Notes: generated by a model from the sequence alone, not told the origin. A stretch of DNA of 64,000 nucleotides from Rhizobium leguminosarum (GCF_017876795.1 NZ_JAGIOR010000001.1:1886501-1950500), one strand, 5' to 3'; shown: positions 50,342 to 58,573, counted from the stretch's first letter. Numbers and translations are program-made.

Positions 50342-50451
50342 GGCTGTCTCCATTGGCTGGGGCGCGCGCAAGCCCGCCTGTTCTGCACCGGGGTCACGAC
50401 CGTTCGTTGCATAGATGAGACCGCGCGGCATTGACCCAGATCACTGTCGAA

Positions 50452-50476
50452 AACGTGCCGGGCGCTCAAAAGTTCC
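50452..50476 (-). promoter_or_regulatory. EcfG-type promoter of the DUF883/membrane-protein operon
   Basis: On the minus strand: GGAAC (50476-50472), spacer 16, CGTT (50455-50452). An exact match. Its -35 overlaps the hairpin that ends the hmuV transcript. Confidence 0.75.
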
Positions 50477-50490
50477 GCCGCATGCGGCGG
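50475..50490 (-). terminator. Hairpin after hmuV
   Basis: CCGCCGCATGCGGCGG is a perfect 16-base palindrome directly after the hmuV stop. AACTTTTG follows on the minus strand. A weak terminator. Confidence 0.5.
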
Positions 50491-51285
50491 TTAGCGCTGG
50501 GAAACGGCGCTGTGGGCGAGTACGAAGGGCGTGCCGTCGGCCGGCACCTGGTTGATCCGCAGCGCGCAGCCGAACACCGACAGCATTGTTTCGTCCGTCA
50601 ACACTTCACTGATGCTGCCGGCGGCGGCGAGACGGCCGGATTTCATCAGCACGATGCGATCGGCAAAGAGCGCCGTCAGATTGAGATCATGCATGACGGC
50701 GATGACGCCGCCGCCGCGTTCGCAGAAATTGCGGGCAAGGGTCATGATCGCCAACTGGTGGCTGATGTCGAGGCTCGAGACCGGCTCATCGAGCAGCAGC
50801 CAGCAGGGTTTGCCGTCGACGACAGGCTCGGCGATCTGGCAGAGCACGCGGGCAAGCTGCACGCGCTGCTGCTCGCCGCCGGAGAGTTCCTGATAGAAAC
50901 GGCCTTCGAAGCCGGTCAAGTCGACGGAAGAAAGTGCGGCGGCGGCCGTCTGCTCGGCCTTGTCGGGATTGAGGTTGATGCCCGATGTCAGGCCCATGCG
51001 GACGATCTCTCGCACAGTGAAGGGAAAGGAGATCGTGCTTGCCTGTGGGAGCACGCCACGAACGGCGGCAAGCTGCCAGGGTGACATCCCTTTGACCTCG
51101 TTGCCGCCGATGCGTACCGAGCCGCCGTAAGCAAGTTCACCGGAGATGGCCTTCATCGTCGTCGTCTTGCCGGAGCCGTTTGGCCCGGAAATCGCCGTCA
51201 GCTCGCCTGCCTTTGCCGTGAAGGCGACGTCGCTGATGATGGCCTTGCCGGAAAGCCGCACCGAGACGCCGGAAAGTTCGATCAT
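50491..51285 (-). CDS. hmuV: Haem ABC transporter ATP-binding protein HmuV
   Basis: This 264-residue ATPase of the FepC/HmuV group has Walker A GPNGSGKT near residue 33, signature LSGGEQQRVQLARVL, Walker B CWLLLDEPVSSLDISHQ and switch histidine in VIAVMHDLNLTALFAD. It powers haem import through HmuU. The start is set at ATG 51285. The frame is open to 51336 inside hmuU, and a GTG at 51297 is also possible. Last gene of hmuPSTUV. Confidence 0.94.
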   Translation of the reverse strand: MIELSGVSVRLSGKAIISDVAFTAKAGELTAISGPNGSGKTTTMKAISGELAYGGSVRIGGNEVKGMSPWQLAAVRGVLPQASTISFPFTVREIVRMGLTSGINLNPDKAEQTAAAALSSVDLTGFEGRFYQELSGGEQQRVQLARVLCQIAEPVVDGKPCWLLLDEPVSSLDISHQLAIMTLARNFCERGGGVIAVMHDLNLTALFADRIVLMKSGRLAAAGSISEVLTDETMLSVFGCALRINQVPADGTPFVLAHSAVSQR

Positions 51286-51296
51286 CAAAACGTTAC

Positions 51297-52409
51297 TCAC
51301 AGGGCCAGCCGCGATCGCTGCTTGAGCAGGATCCACAGGAAGAAGGGTCCGCCGACGGCCGCGGTGATGATGCCGATCGGTAGTTCAGCAGGCGCGACCA
51401 GGGTGCGCGCCAGGACATCCGCGAAGATCAGCAGAGAGCCGCCGAGAAGAGCTGCAGCCGGCAGCATGAAACGATGGTCCGGGCCGATTGCCATGCGCAG
51501 GATATGCGGCACGACGATCCCGACGAAACCAATGCCGCCGCTGGCGGCGACGGACGCACCGGTCGCCGCGGCGACGCCGACGATTGCGACATTCTTCAGC
51601 CGCTGCACCGCCACGCCCATATGAAAGGCGGCGGCCTCGCCGAGGGTGATGGCATTGAGGCCGCGAGCCATGAAGGGCAGGGCGGTGAAGGACAGGAGAA
51701 TGATCGGGGCGGCGGCGGCGATCTTCGTCCATGTGGCGCCGGCCAGCGAGCCCATGCTCCAGAATGTCAGGTCGCGCAGCTGCTGGTCGTTGGCCATGTA
51801 GATCAGCAGACCTGTCATCGCCAGAGCAAGCGCGCTGAGAGCGATGCCGGCCAGCAGCATTGTCGCCGCCGACGTCTGGCCGTGACGGGTGGCGATCCTG
51901 TAGAGCAGTAGGGTCGTGACGAGACCGCCGCCAAAGGCGGCCGCCGGCAGGGCATAGATGCCGAAAAGCGCCTCAAGCGGCGCTGCAAGGCCGCCGCCGA
52001 GGACGATCATGGTGACCGCACCGAGGCTTGCACCGGAGGAGACGCCGACGAGGCCGGGATCGGCCAGCGGATTGCGGAACAGGCCCTGCATCACCGTGCC
52101 GGAAACGGCCAGCGAGGCGCCGATCAGGAAGCCGAGGATCGCTCTCGGCAGGCGGATATCGAAGATGATGATCCGGTCACGCGTGCTCAGCGCCGTCTCG
52201 GAGCCGGCCATGTTGCTGATAACGTCGAGGACCGAGGCATCCGAGGCGCCCGTCGTTACCGAAAACAGCATCGAGAAGACCGAGCCGATGACGAGCAGCG
52301 CGATGACCAGCAAGGCGAACCGCGTTCTGTCGCCCGCCTGCCGGTTTGCGCTGATCTCCGTCATCGGGAATGGTAGCCTTCGTTCCATCATGGCTTGCGG
52401 CAGGGCCAT
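51297..52409 (-). CDS. hmuU: Haem ABC transporter permease HmuU
   Basis: This 370-residue FecCD-family inner-membrane permease has about ten membrane segments. Family marks include PRAILGFLIGASLAVSGTVMQGLFRNPLADPGLVGVSSGASLGAV and GIGFVGIVVPHILRMAIGPDHR near the C-terminus. The N-terminal 25 residues before the first membrane segment are hydrophilic, and an internal ATG (residue 16) could be the real start. It begins 2 bases after the hmuT stop. Confidence 0.94.
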   Translation of the reverse strand: MALPQAMMERRLPFPMTEISANRQAGDRTRFALLVIALLVIGSVFSMLFSVTTGASDASVLDVISNMAGSETALSTRDRIIIFDIRLPRAILGFLIGASLAVSGTVMQGLFRNPLADPGLVGVSSGASLGAVTMIVLGGGLAAPLEALFGIYALPAAAFGGGLVTTLLLYRIATRHGQTSAATMLLAGIALSALALAMTGLLIYMANDQQLRDLTFWSMGSLAGATWTKIAAAAPIILLSFTALPFMARGLNAITLGEAAAFHMGVAVQRLKNVAIVGVAAATGASVAASGGIGFVGIVVPHILRMAIGPDHRFMLPAAALLGGSLLIFADVLARTLVAPAELPIGIITAAVGGPFFLWILLKQRSRLAL

Positions 52410-52411
52410 GA

Positions 52412-53341
52412 TCAGCCCCCGTAGATCGCCGCGTTGAGCTCACGCGCGGCGGCTGCGGTGCGCGGGCCGAAGCCGAGCAGGTAAATGCCATCCATGCGGA
52501 CGATCGCCTTGTTCTCGCCAGCCGGCGTCAGCGCGATCGCCGGCTGGGCCAGCAGGTCCTCGTTCCTGGTGCCGGCGCCATCGCCGCGGTTCATCATCAG
52601 GATGATGTCGGGCCTGGCTTCGATGATCGCCTCGTCCGTCAGCGTCTTGTAACCCGGGAATGCGCCGACGGCGTTGATGGCTCCGGCGAGCTTGACGATG
52701 CCGTCGGCCGCCGTGCCGGTGCCCGATGCCGTGATCCGGCCATTCTGGGCGCTGAGGATGAAGAGAACGCGCTTGCGCTCCGCCTCCGGACGCTTTTCGG
52801 CATCGGCGACTGCGGCGTCGAGATCGGCCCCGACTTTTGCTTCAAGCGCCTTCGCCTTGTCGGGCACGCCGAGCAGCGTGCCCACCCGGTCGATCTTGGC
52901 GAGGATGCCGTCGCGGGTAAACGGGCTCGGCACGGTCTCGAAGGGAACGCTGGCATTCTTCAGGACCGCCAACGCCTCCTTCGGGCCCGAACCCTCGACG
53001 GCGATGATCGCCGTCGGGTTCATGGCAAGGATACCTTCAGGCGAGAGCGCCCGCATGTAACCGACGTTGGGCAGCTTCAGCGCCGCCTCAGGGTAGATGC
53101 TCGTCGTGTCGCGGGCGATCAGCCGGTTTTCCTCGCCGAGCGCATAGACGATCTCGGTGATATCGCCGCCGACCGAAACCAGGCGCGACGTGTCGAGCTT
53201 CTTGTCCTCGGCATGGGCGGCGCGCACGAAGGCGAAGCCGTTGACCGCTGGTGCTGACGGGATCGGCGGCAGTGCCATGACAGCCGCCGTCAGGGCCAAC
53301 TGCCAGGGACGGATCCGGCGCAAATTGTTACGCATCGTCAT
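52412..53341 (-). CDS. hmuT: Haem-binding periplasmic protein HmuT
   Basis: This 309-residue periplasmic protein of the FepB/BtuF type collects haem and delivers it to HmuUV. It has an N-terminal signal region (residues 1-41, with a hydrophobic core LALTAAVMALPPIPSA). Binding-protein marks follow: RLVSVGGDITEIVYALGEEN, VGYMRALSPEGILAMNPTAI (the conserved tyrosine, a known haem ligand in HmuT/ShuT, is in VGYMRAL) and PDIILMMNRGDG. AAGGAT lies before the ATG. Third gene of the operon. Confidence 0.92.
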   Translation of the reverse strand: MTMRNNLRRIRPWQLALTAAVMALPPIPSAPAVNGFAFVRAAHAEDKKLDTSRLVSVGGDITEIVYALGEENRLIARDTTSIYPEAALKLPNVGYMRALSPEGILAMNPTAIIAVEGSGPKEALAVLKNASVPFETVPSPFTRDGILAKIDRVGTLLGVPDKAKALEAKVGADLDAAVADAEKRPEAERKRVLFILSAQNGRITASGTGTAADGIVKLAGAINAVGAFPGYKTLTDEAIIEARPDIILMMNRGDGAGTRNEDLLAQPAIALTPAGENKAIVRMDGIYLLGFGPRTAAAARELNAAIYGG

Positions 53342-53347
53342 CGATCC

Positions 53348-54397
53348 TTATGCGGCGACACTTGCTGCCCGCGGCAGATTTTCCATGATTTCACGCCACT
53401 CGGCGCGTTCGTCGGAACCTTCCTGCCGCTTGCCGAAGAACTGGATGATCATCTCGCCCTTAGCATTGTAAGCCTCCAGCGAGGTGACGTGGCCGTCCTT
53501 GGTCGGCTTGCGCACGGCCCAGGTCTCGGTGATGTGATCCTGGCGCAGATGCAGATGGAAGGTCGGGTCCATGATATTGATCCACGGCCCCATGGCCTGG
53601 ACGTTGAAGATCGGGTCGGAATGGATCTGGACGATGCCGTCGTTGGCGACGAAGCACATGATCGGCAGGCCGGATTTCACCGAGGCACGCATCATCTCCG
53701 CCGTCGCGCTGTTTTCGAGCTTCCAGGCATAGTCGTCGCCGACGCTGCGCACGGCCGCCTGGCGGCCGAGCTTCAGGCGCTTAAGCATGCCGAAGAACTC
53801 GTGGGTATCGGTGAGCCTGCTCCAGTTGTCGCGCAACTCGTCGCGGCTGATGTCGGCGGTTTCATCGACGATACTTGCGGTCGCGGCCTCGACGAAATCC
53901 TGCGACTGGTCTTCCAGCCTCAACGCGGCGACCATCGCATGATAGGCCTCGACATTCGAATTCGGGCGCAGGTGCACCTTGTGCACGGCGTTGCCCGCCT
54001 TGTCGAAATATTGCAGGCTGAGGCGCACCTGGTCGCCATCCGTCTTGGATACGGCGAAGCCGTGTTCCCAGCGGCTCGGGAAGATGCGCAGGTCGATATT
54101 CTCACCGAGAACGATGGCCGCCTGCGCGCCGCTTTTGATGTTTTCGAAGATGCCGATCTTTTCGTGCACGGCACTTTCGTTGCGCGACAGCGCCATCACT
54201 TCGCCGAGGTTCGCCACGCGTTCGAGAAACTTCAGCGCGCTGCCATCGATGCGGGTGACTCTGATGCCGGTTTCAGCGGCGACGAGGGCGGCCTCGGAAA
54301 TCTTCAGCTGGGCGGCGATATCGCGCTCGCGCAGCTTCGGATTTTCGGCGCGAAACGCACGGATTTCGGCTGGCGCCGGTCTTGTCTGTTCGGTCAT
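53348..54397 (-). CDS. hmuS: Haem-handling / haem-degrading factor HmuS
   Basis: This 349-residue cytoplasmic protein of the HemS/HmuS/ChuS family is built of two similar halves, each with a repeat of the type seen in SRWEHGFAVSKTDGDQVRLS / LRLDQHITETWAVRKPTKDG. The family takes haem from HmuUV and stores, transfers or breaks it. AVHEKIGIFENIKSGAQAAIVLGENIDLRIFPS is the typical first-half core. It lies between hmuP (8 bases) and hmuT (6 bases). Confidence 0.94.
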   Translation of the reverse strand: MTEQTRPAPAEIRAFRAENPKLRERDIAAQLKISEAALVAAETGIRVTRIDGSALKFLERVANLGEVMALSRNESAVHEKIGIFENIKSGAQAAIVLGENIDLRIFPSRWEHGFAVSKTDGDQVRLSLQYFDKAGNAVHKVHLRPNSNVEAYHAMVAALRLEDQSQDFVEAATASIVDETADISRDELRDNWSRLTDTHEFFGMLKRLKLGRQAAVRSVGDDYAWKLENSATAEMMRASVKSGLPIMCFVANDGIVQIHSDPIFNVQAMGPWINIMDPTFHLHLRQDHITETWAVRKPTKDGHVTSLEAYNAKGEMIIQFFGKRQEGSDERAEWREIMENLPRAASVAA

Positions 54398-54405
54398 ATC
54401 TTACC

Positions 54406-54663
54406 CTACTTATTGAGAATGAGCTTGCCCTGGCGGGTGATCTTCAGGCGATAGATCACGCCGTCGTGTCTGATCATGATCTCGTTCGTGCCGCGGAAAA
54501 GATCCGCGCTTTCGACGATCCGGTGCTGCGCCGCAGGCTCGTTCGGCAGCGGCACGTGCTTAAAGTTATCTGGCTTTTCAACCATCATTTCGGTTGGCAA
54601 TTCCGTGAGGCCGGGTTCTGGGCTCCCGGTTGTGGTGACATTTATCTTGACTTTCTTACTCAT
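54406..54663 (-). CDS. hmuP: HmuP/HemP haem-uptake regulatory protein
   Basis: This 85-residue protein has the HemP domain in its C-terminal half: RIVESADLFRGTNEIMIRHDG, then YRLKITRQGKLILNK. The N-terminal half is flexible and polar. In Bradyrhizobium and Sinorhizobium, HmuP is needed for full expression of the outer-membrane haem receptor. First gene of hmuPSTUV. The upstream region contains an 18-base palindrome. Confidence 0.92.
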   Translation of the reverse strand: MSKKVKINVTTTGSPEPGLTELPTEMMVEKPDNFKHVPLPNEPAAQHRIVESADLFRGTNEIMIRHDGVIYRLKITRQGKLILNK

Positions 54664-54677
54664 AGTTTTTTAAAGAC

Positions 54678-54695
54678 GCAATAGGAGACTATTGC
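54678..54695. promoter_or_regulatory. 18-base palindrome in the hmuP promoter region
   Basis: GCAATAG-GAGA-CTATTGC is a perfect inverted repeat 15 bases before the hmuP ATG. On the minus strand TTGACTGCAATAG precedes it. The site is near, but not identical to, the rhizobial iron box TGA-N9-TCA (RirA). Either an iron regulator or another dimeric regulator could bind. It is transcribed, or overlaps the start. Confidence 0.5.
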
Positions 54696-54764
54696 AGTCA
54701 AGTTTTCGAAATTGCTGATACGAGCTGCCTGCGGGCGGCTCGCAACGTTGACGGAGAAAGTTTT

Positions 54765-55183
54765 ATGACAGGTAGGTTTGCGGCTGTTGCGGCCGGCATG
54801 GTGATGACGTTTTCAAGCGTTTGTCAGGCGCAGGAGGCGGCACCGGCAGCCTCCCTCGATGTCGAACTCAATGCGCTGGCGCCCTCGCAGAAGGGCTGCA
54901 TGATGACCTTCGTGGCGCTGAACCAGCTGCCGGCCGCCATTAACAAGGTCTCCTTCGAACTTGCCTTCTTCAACGACAAGAATGCCGTCGACCGCATCAC
55001 CGTGCTCGATTTCCGCGATCTGCCGCAGGGCAAGAAGCGGGTGCGCCAGTTCGATATGTCAAATGCGAGAGCGTGACGCGCATCCTCATCAACGACACGC
55101 CGGTCTGCGACGGGCCGGCGGCGGGTGAATGCATGAAGGGTCTCGTGACCCGCTCGCAGATTTCGGTTCCCTTCGAGGGCTAA
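54765..55183 (+). pseudogene. Frameshifted secreted protein between hmuP and tonB
   Basis: The first frame encodes a signal peptide (MTGRFAAVAAGMVMTFSSVCQAQ) and LDVELNALAPSQKGCMMTFV to VRQFDMSNARA, then stops at 55074-55076. The expected continuation is intact in another frame from about 55065: CESVTRILINDTPVCDGPAA, GECMKGLVTRSQISVPFEG, with a stop at 55183. One missing base near 55062 explains the break. Restored length is about 139 residues with four cysteines. I know the pattern only as a conserved periplasmic protein of unknown function next to rhizobial tonB. Confidence 0.75.
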
Positions 55184-55240
55184 GATAACGCCGGGGATGA
55201 CCCCCGGCGGACATGTTTCAGGCTGTCCGAGGCATAAACA

Positions 55241-56557
55241 ATGGCGATTTCAGCGAAGTCCAGATCGAGACAGGTGCTCATCGGGGAACCAGACGCTGAC
55301 GGCAGTCTCAACGACAATTACATGCATCCCGGCCATGAGCTTTCCGACCTGCGCAACGCGCAGCGGCAGCCGGCCGGCGAGGCGGTGGTCCACTATGCGC
55401 GTTTCGCGCAGATATCCTCTTTTCCCGATCATCCGGAAGCCGCACCGGCTGCGTGTGCCGCAGCGCCGGCGATGGATGCGGCGGTGGAAAAACACGATGA
55501 CGAGAAGAAGCCGGTGCGGCGACGGCTGGCGCTGACTTGTGTTGGCTCGTTCGTTTTTCATGCCGCGTTGGCTGTCACGTTGCTTATGGTTATGTCCAAG
55601 CCCTCGGATGAGACGCTGATGGAGGCAGGCGAAGCGATCAACGTCGTCATGCTCGGAAGTTCCGACGCCGATCAGAGCGCAGCCGGCGAGACCGACGTGA
55701 CTATACAGGAAGAAGTCGTGCCAGAAGCGGTTGAACCCGACACGGTCAAGCCAGTCGAGACCGCAGAAGTGCAGCCGGAAGCCATTCAGCCGACTGACGC
55801 AGAGCCGGTCGAGGCTCTTCAGCCGATGCAGGAGGTTACGCGCCAGTCGGCGGAGACCGTGACCACTGCGAGACCAGAAGTGCTGATATCGGAAACCCCT
55901 GCTGAAACCGCAGTTGCGCAGCCAATGTCGACAACGGTACTGGAGCAATCTCCGGAGATGCCGATAACATCCGCGCAGCTACCCGTCGCGGTCGCGGTAC
56001 AACCCGAGCCGGAAGAAATCAGACCTGTCGAGACGGCCGCGATTTCTCCTGAACCCGAGTCGCCGGAAGAGACGGTTACGCCACAGCTGAAGCCGAAGCG
56101 GGAAAAGCCCGCGGAAAAGCAGCCGGCGGAAAGAAAACAGCCGCCGAAAAAGGCGCAAGGTTCGGAGGGAGATGCCAAACAGGAGGCACGCAGGGGGGCT
56201 GTGGACGGGCAGGCAGACGCCAACTCGAACGATAATTCGCGCACGTCGGGTGGGAGGAATGGAGCCGGCGGTGCGTCGGAAGCCAATTACAAAGGTAAGC
56301 TTGTTGCGCGATTGTTCCGTTGCGTCGACCGGATGGAGTCGCGGTATCGCACGGCTCACGCAACCTTGACTGTTCGCATCACTGTCAGTCGCGACGGCGA
56401 TATCACTGGATTGGGCATTGTTCGTGGCTCAAGCCTTCCCGAGGTTGACAGCGCCGCTCTTGCCAGGGTGGCTTCATGCAATCTTCCGGCTATGCCGGAT
56501 GCCATGGCGGCATCCTCGCGTAGCTACACCTTCCCGGTTCAGGTCACTCCGCGATAA
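55241..56557 (+). CDS. tonB: TonB energy transducer, long form
   Basis: This 438-residue TonB-family protein has a 95-residue cytoplasmic N-terminal extension, which short TonBs lack, then the single membrane anchor (ALTCVGSFVFHAALAVTLLMVM, residues about 97-118). A long Pro/Glu/Val-rich periplasmic spacer (about 150-330) follows, then the C-terminal domain (YKGKLVARLFRCVDRMESRY, LTVRITVSRDGDITGLGIVR, SGSSLPEVDSAALARV-like order). It couples the proton force from ExbBD to outer-membrane haem and siderophore receptors. Its place opposite hmuPSTUV matches the known R. leguminosarum arrangement. Confidence 0.9.
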   Translation: MAISAKSRSRQVLIGEPDADGSLNDNYMHPGHELSDLRNAQRQPAGEAVVHYARFAQISSFPDHPEAAPAACAAAPAMDAAVEKHDDEKKPVRRRLALTCVGSFVFHAALAVTLLMVMSKPSDETLMEAGEAINVVMLGSSDADQSAAGETDVTIQEEVVPEAVEPDTVKPVETAEVQPEAIQPTDAEPVEALQPMQEVTRQSAETVTTARPEVLISETPAETAVAQPMSTTVLEQSPEMPITSAQLPVAVAVQPEPEEIRPVETAAISPEPESPEETVTPQLKPKREKPAEKQPAERKQPPKKAQGSEGDAKQEARRGAVDGQADANSNDNSRTSGGRNGAGGASEANYKGKLVARLFRCVDRMESRYRTAHATLTVRITVSRDGDITGLGIVRGSSLPEVDSAALARVASCNLPAMPDAMAASSRSYTFPVQVTPR

Positions 56558-56665
56558 ATATGAGAAAAATAATCAACTTTATACTTTACTCTAAAAATCA
56601 AGTTTAATAAGGTCCACCCGCACACGCTGGAATCGTGTGACGATCAACGAGCGAACGGGTGGTAT

Positions 56666-57073
56666 ATGGCTCGCAAGGGCAAGAAGGGTTCGAACCGGGA
56701 GGTCCGCGACAGCGCGACCGAGGACGCCAGCCAGCTATCCGTCGGGCGATCCAAACTGGATGGCCGCAGTTTCCTCTATGTCGGCGGGCGTGACTGCCAG
56801 GTGGCGCATCTTCGCCAGATTGCCAGCAATTTCGGCGCCGAACTCCTTCATCATGACGGCGGCCTGCGCGAAGCGGTTTCCCGCATCGATACCGTGCTTC
56901 CCTCGGTCGACTGCGTGTTCTGCCCGATCGACTGTATCAGCCACGATGCCTGCCTGCGCGTGAAGACCGGCTGCAAAAAGTTTGGCAAGGCCTTCATCCC
57001 GCTGCGCAACGGCAGCAAGTCCAGCCTGGAACGTGCGCTGCATACGATGAACGAACGAGACAATTCCCGATGA
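56666..57073 (+). CDS. DUF2325 cysteine-rich protein
   Basis: This 135-residue protein has an N-terminal 30 residues that are basic and polar. The DUF2325 domain follows: FLYVGGRDCQVAHLRQIASNFGAEL (Rossmann-like strand and helix), then a metal-type cluster, Cys83, Cys86, Cys90, His93, Cys96, Cys103. The domain is usually found with iron or redox genes. It overlaps the next gene by 4 bases. The 100 bases before it are very AT-rich (TTTATACTTTACTCTAAAAA) and look like a regulated promoter, perhaps by iron (Irr/RirA), which I could not confirm. Confidence 0.87.
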   Translation: MARKGKKGSNREVRDSATEDASQLSVGRSKLDGRSFLYVGGRDCQVAHLRQIASNFGAELLHHDGGLREAVSRIDTVLPSVDCVFCPIDCISHDACLRVKTGCKKFGKAFIPLRNGSKSSLERALHTMNERDNSR

Positions 57074-57339
57074 ACGACCAGCGTCCCGACGGCTTCACCA
57101 TGATCGGCCTGCACAAGCTTGCCGCGCAAACAGGCGAGGGCCTCGTGCCCGAACTCTACGAACTTTTCCAGCAGCATGCCGAACGCCGGATCTACCAGAA
57201 TGTGGTGCTGTTTCCGACCTGGGAGGCGCGCATGCCTGGAGAAGCGACGACGAGACCGCTTGGCCCGGCGGCGGCAAACGGCAATAATGTACTCGCTTTT
57301 CCCTCGTATGCGGCAAGGGCCGGCAAGAGGAAGGCGTAA
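57070..57339 (+). CDS. Unknown 89-residue protein coupled to DUF2325
   Basis: It starts in the ATGA overlap with the DUF2325 gene, so it is translationally coupled. The first 60 residues are predicted helical and neutral (FTMIGLHKLAAQTGEGLVPE, LYELFQQHAERRIYQNVVLF). The last part is low-complexity with a basic end. It has no signal peptide, membrane segment or cysteines. I do not recognise the family. Position between DUF2325 and a haem-type monooxygenase points to iron or haem metabolism. Confidence 0.75.
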   Translation: MNDQRPDGFTMIGLHKLAAQTGEGLVPELYELFQQHAERRIYQNVVLFPTWEARMPGEATTRPLGPAAANGNNVLAFPSYAARAGKRKA

Positions 57340-57348
57340 GGAGGTCGC

Positions 57349-57663
57349 ATGTATATCGCAATGAACCGCTTCAAGGTGGCAACCGGGAACGAAGGTGATT
57401 TCGAGACGGTCTGGCGCAATCGCGATTCCAGCCTGGCCGAAGTGCTCGGTTTCGTCGATTTCCGCCTGCTGCGCGGCAAGGCCAACGAAGAGGAAGGCTA
57501 CACGCTCTATTCCTCGCACACGGTCTGGAACAGCGAAGCGGATTTTCAGAACTGGACAAAGTCCGAGAATTTTCGAGCGGCGCACCGCAATGCCGGCGAC
57601 CGCAAGGCGATGTACAAGGGGCCGCCTGTTTTCGAAGGCTTCAACGTGGTCGAGGGCATATAA
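57349..57663 (+). CDS. Haem-degrading monooxygenase of the IsdG/HmuQ type
   Basis: This 104-residue ABM-fold protein has the catalytic triad of IsdG-like enzymes at matching positions: Asn6 in MNRFKV, Trp69 in FQNWTKSENF and His79 in RAAHR. The family cleaves the haem ring to release iron; HmuQ and HmuD of Bradyrhizobium are members. A GGAGG site precedes the ATG. Third gene of the operon with DUF2325, 10 bases after the 89-residue gene. With hmuPSTUV nearby, imported haem would be opened by this enzyme. Confidence 0.88.
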   Translation: MYIAMNRFKVATGNEGDFETVWRNRDSSLAEVLGFVDFRLLRGKANEEEGYTLYSSHTVWNSEADFQNWTKSENFRAAHRNAGDRKAMYKGPPVFEGFNVVEGI

Positions 57664-57749
57664 CTTCCGACGTTAACTCGGCGTCTGCACGGTACGCCCT
57701 TCATGCGGCTCCGGGTTTGCTGCTGAGCAACCGGCGGCGTTACCAAACT

Positions 57750-58121
57750 CTACGCCCGAACCCGAAAGAATGCACTCACTGAGACCGCCAGCCAGCCAAG
57801 CATCATCCCCCAGCCGCCGGTCGGGGCGGCATAGGGGAAGAGGCCGGTGCCGGTGAAACGCAGGGTGACGAGATCGCCGGCAAAGAGCAGAGTTCCGACA
57901 ATCATCAGAAAACCGGCCAGCCAGGCGGTTTTGAGCTTGGCGGTGCCAAGAGCCAATGCCAGCAGCGCGGGAGCGTGCGCAAGGCACATCGCCGATGCGG
58001 ATGCCGCAAGGTTGGCTTCGCCGCCGCCGTGCGCGGCAAGAGCCGCGAGCGCCACGCCGGCCACGCCGAACAGGCCGGCAAAGAGATAGAGAACCGGCTC
58101 CATACGCGCGTTCAAGCTCAT
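57750..58121 (-). CDS. DUF423 small membrane protein
   Basis: This 123-residue protein has four membrane segments (VLYLFAGLFGVAGVALAALAAHG, ALLALALGT, WLAGFLMIVGTLLFAGDL, GGWGMMLGWLAVSVSAFF). The first segment with GAxAAH-like end and the GDLVTLRFTG loop are typical of DUF423 (YwdK/YgdD). Function unknown. Its ATG overlaps the stop of the truncated haemoglobin gene by 4 bases. Confidence 0.9.
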   Translation of the reverse strand: MSLNARMEPVLYLFAGLFGVAGVALAALAAHGGGEANLAASASAMCLAHAPALLALALGTAKLKTAWLAGFLMIVGTLLFAGDLVTLRFTGTGLFPYAAPTGGWGMMLGWLAVSVSAFFRVRA

Positions 58122-58573
58122 GGTGGTTCCTTGTCCTGTAGGGCCTTGTCCTGCATATCAGGGGCCTTGTTCTGCATGTGATAGGCGAGCCGTTCCACCG
58201 ACGCCCAGATGAGATCGCGCAGCGCTTGGCTTGATATCGTCTCGTCGAGGGCGCGGCGGAAACAGAGCAGCCATTCGTCGCGTTCGACAGGGCCGATCTC
58301 AGCGACGAAATGGCGGCTGCGCAGACGCGGATGGCCGCGCTTGTCGGTATAGAGCGGCGGGCCGCCGAGATAACCGGTCATATATTCGTAGAATTTCTCT
58401 TCGCTGCCGGCAAGGCTTGGCGGATGCACGGCGCGCACGTTGCTTGCCTCCGGCAGCCTGTCCATCAGTTCGTAGAAACGGTGCGTCAGCGCCCGCACGA
58501 CAGGATCGCCGCCAATCGCTTCATATAGAGTGGTGACCTTCTCCGTCACGAAACCATCCCGATGCCCATCCAT
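58118..58573 (-). CDS. Group II truncated haemoglobin
   Basis: This 151-residue protein has a globin fold shortened on the 2-over-2 plan. TrHb2 marks are present: LYEAIGGDPVVRALTHRFYELM, YMTGYLGGPPLYTDKRGHPRLRSRHF (haem-binding histidine region), and EWLLCFRRALDE with the group II tryptophan. It probably handles O2, NO or peroxide. The last 25 residues are an unusual tail made of imperfect repeats (MQNKAPDMQDKALQDKE). Operon with DUF423. Confidence 0.9.
   Translation of the reverse strand: MDGHRDGFVTEKVTTLYEAIGGDPVVRALTHRFYELMDRLPEASNVRAVHPPSLAGSEEKFYEYMTGYLGGPPLYTDKRGHPRLRSRHFVAEIGPVERDEWLLCFRRALDETISSQALRDLIWASVERLAYHMQNKAPDMQDKALQDKEPP

Noticed and set aside
55187..55205. GCCGGGG-ATGA-CCCCCGGC-like hairpin as a terminator
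   Set aside because: No T-run on either side, and it lies within the leader of tonB. It may be structural but cannot be supported as a terminator.
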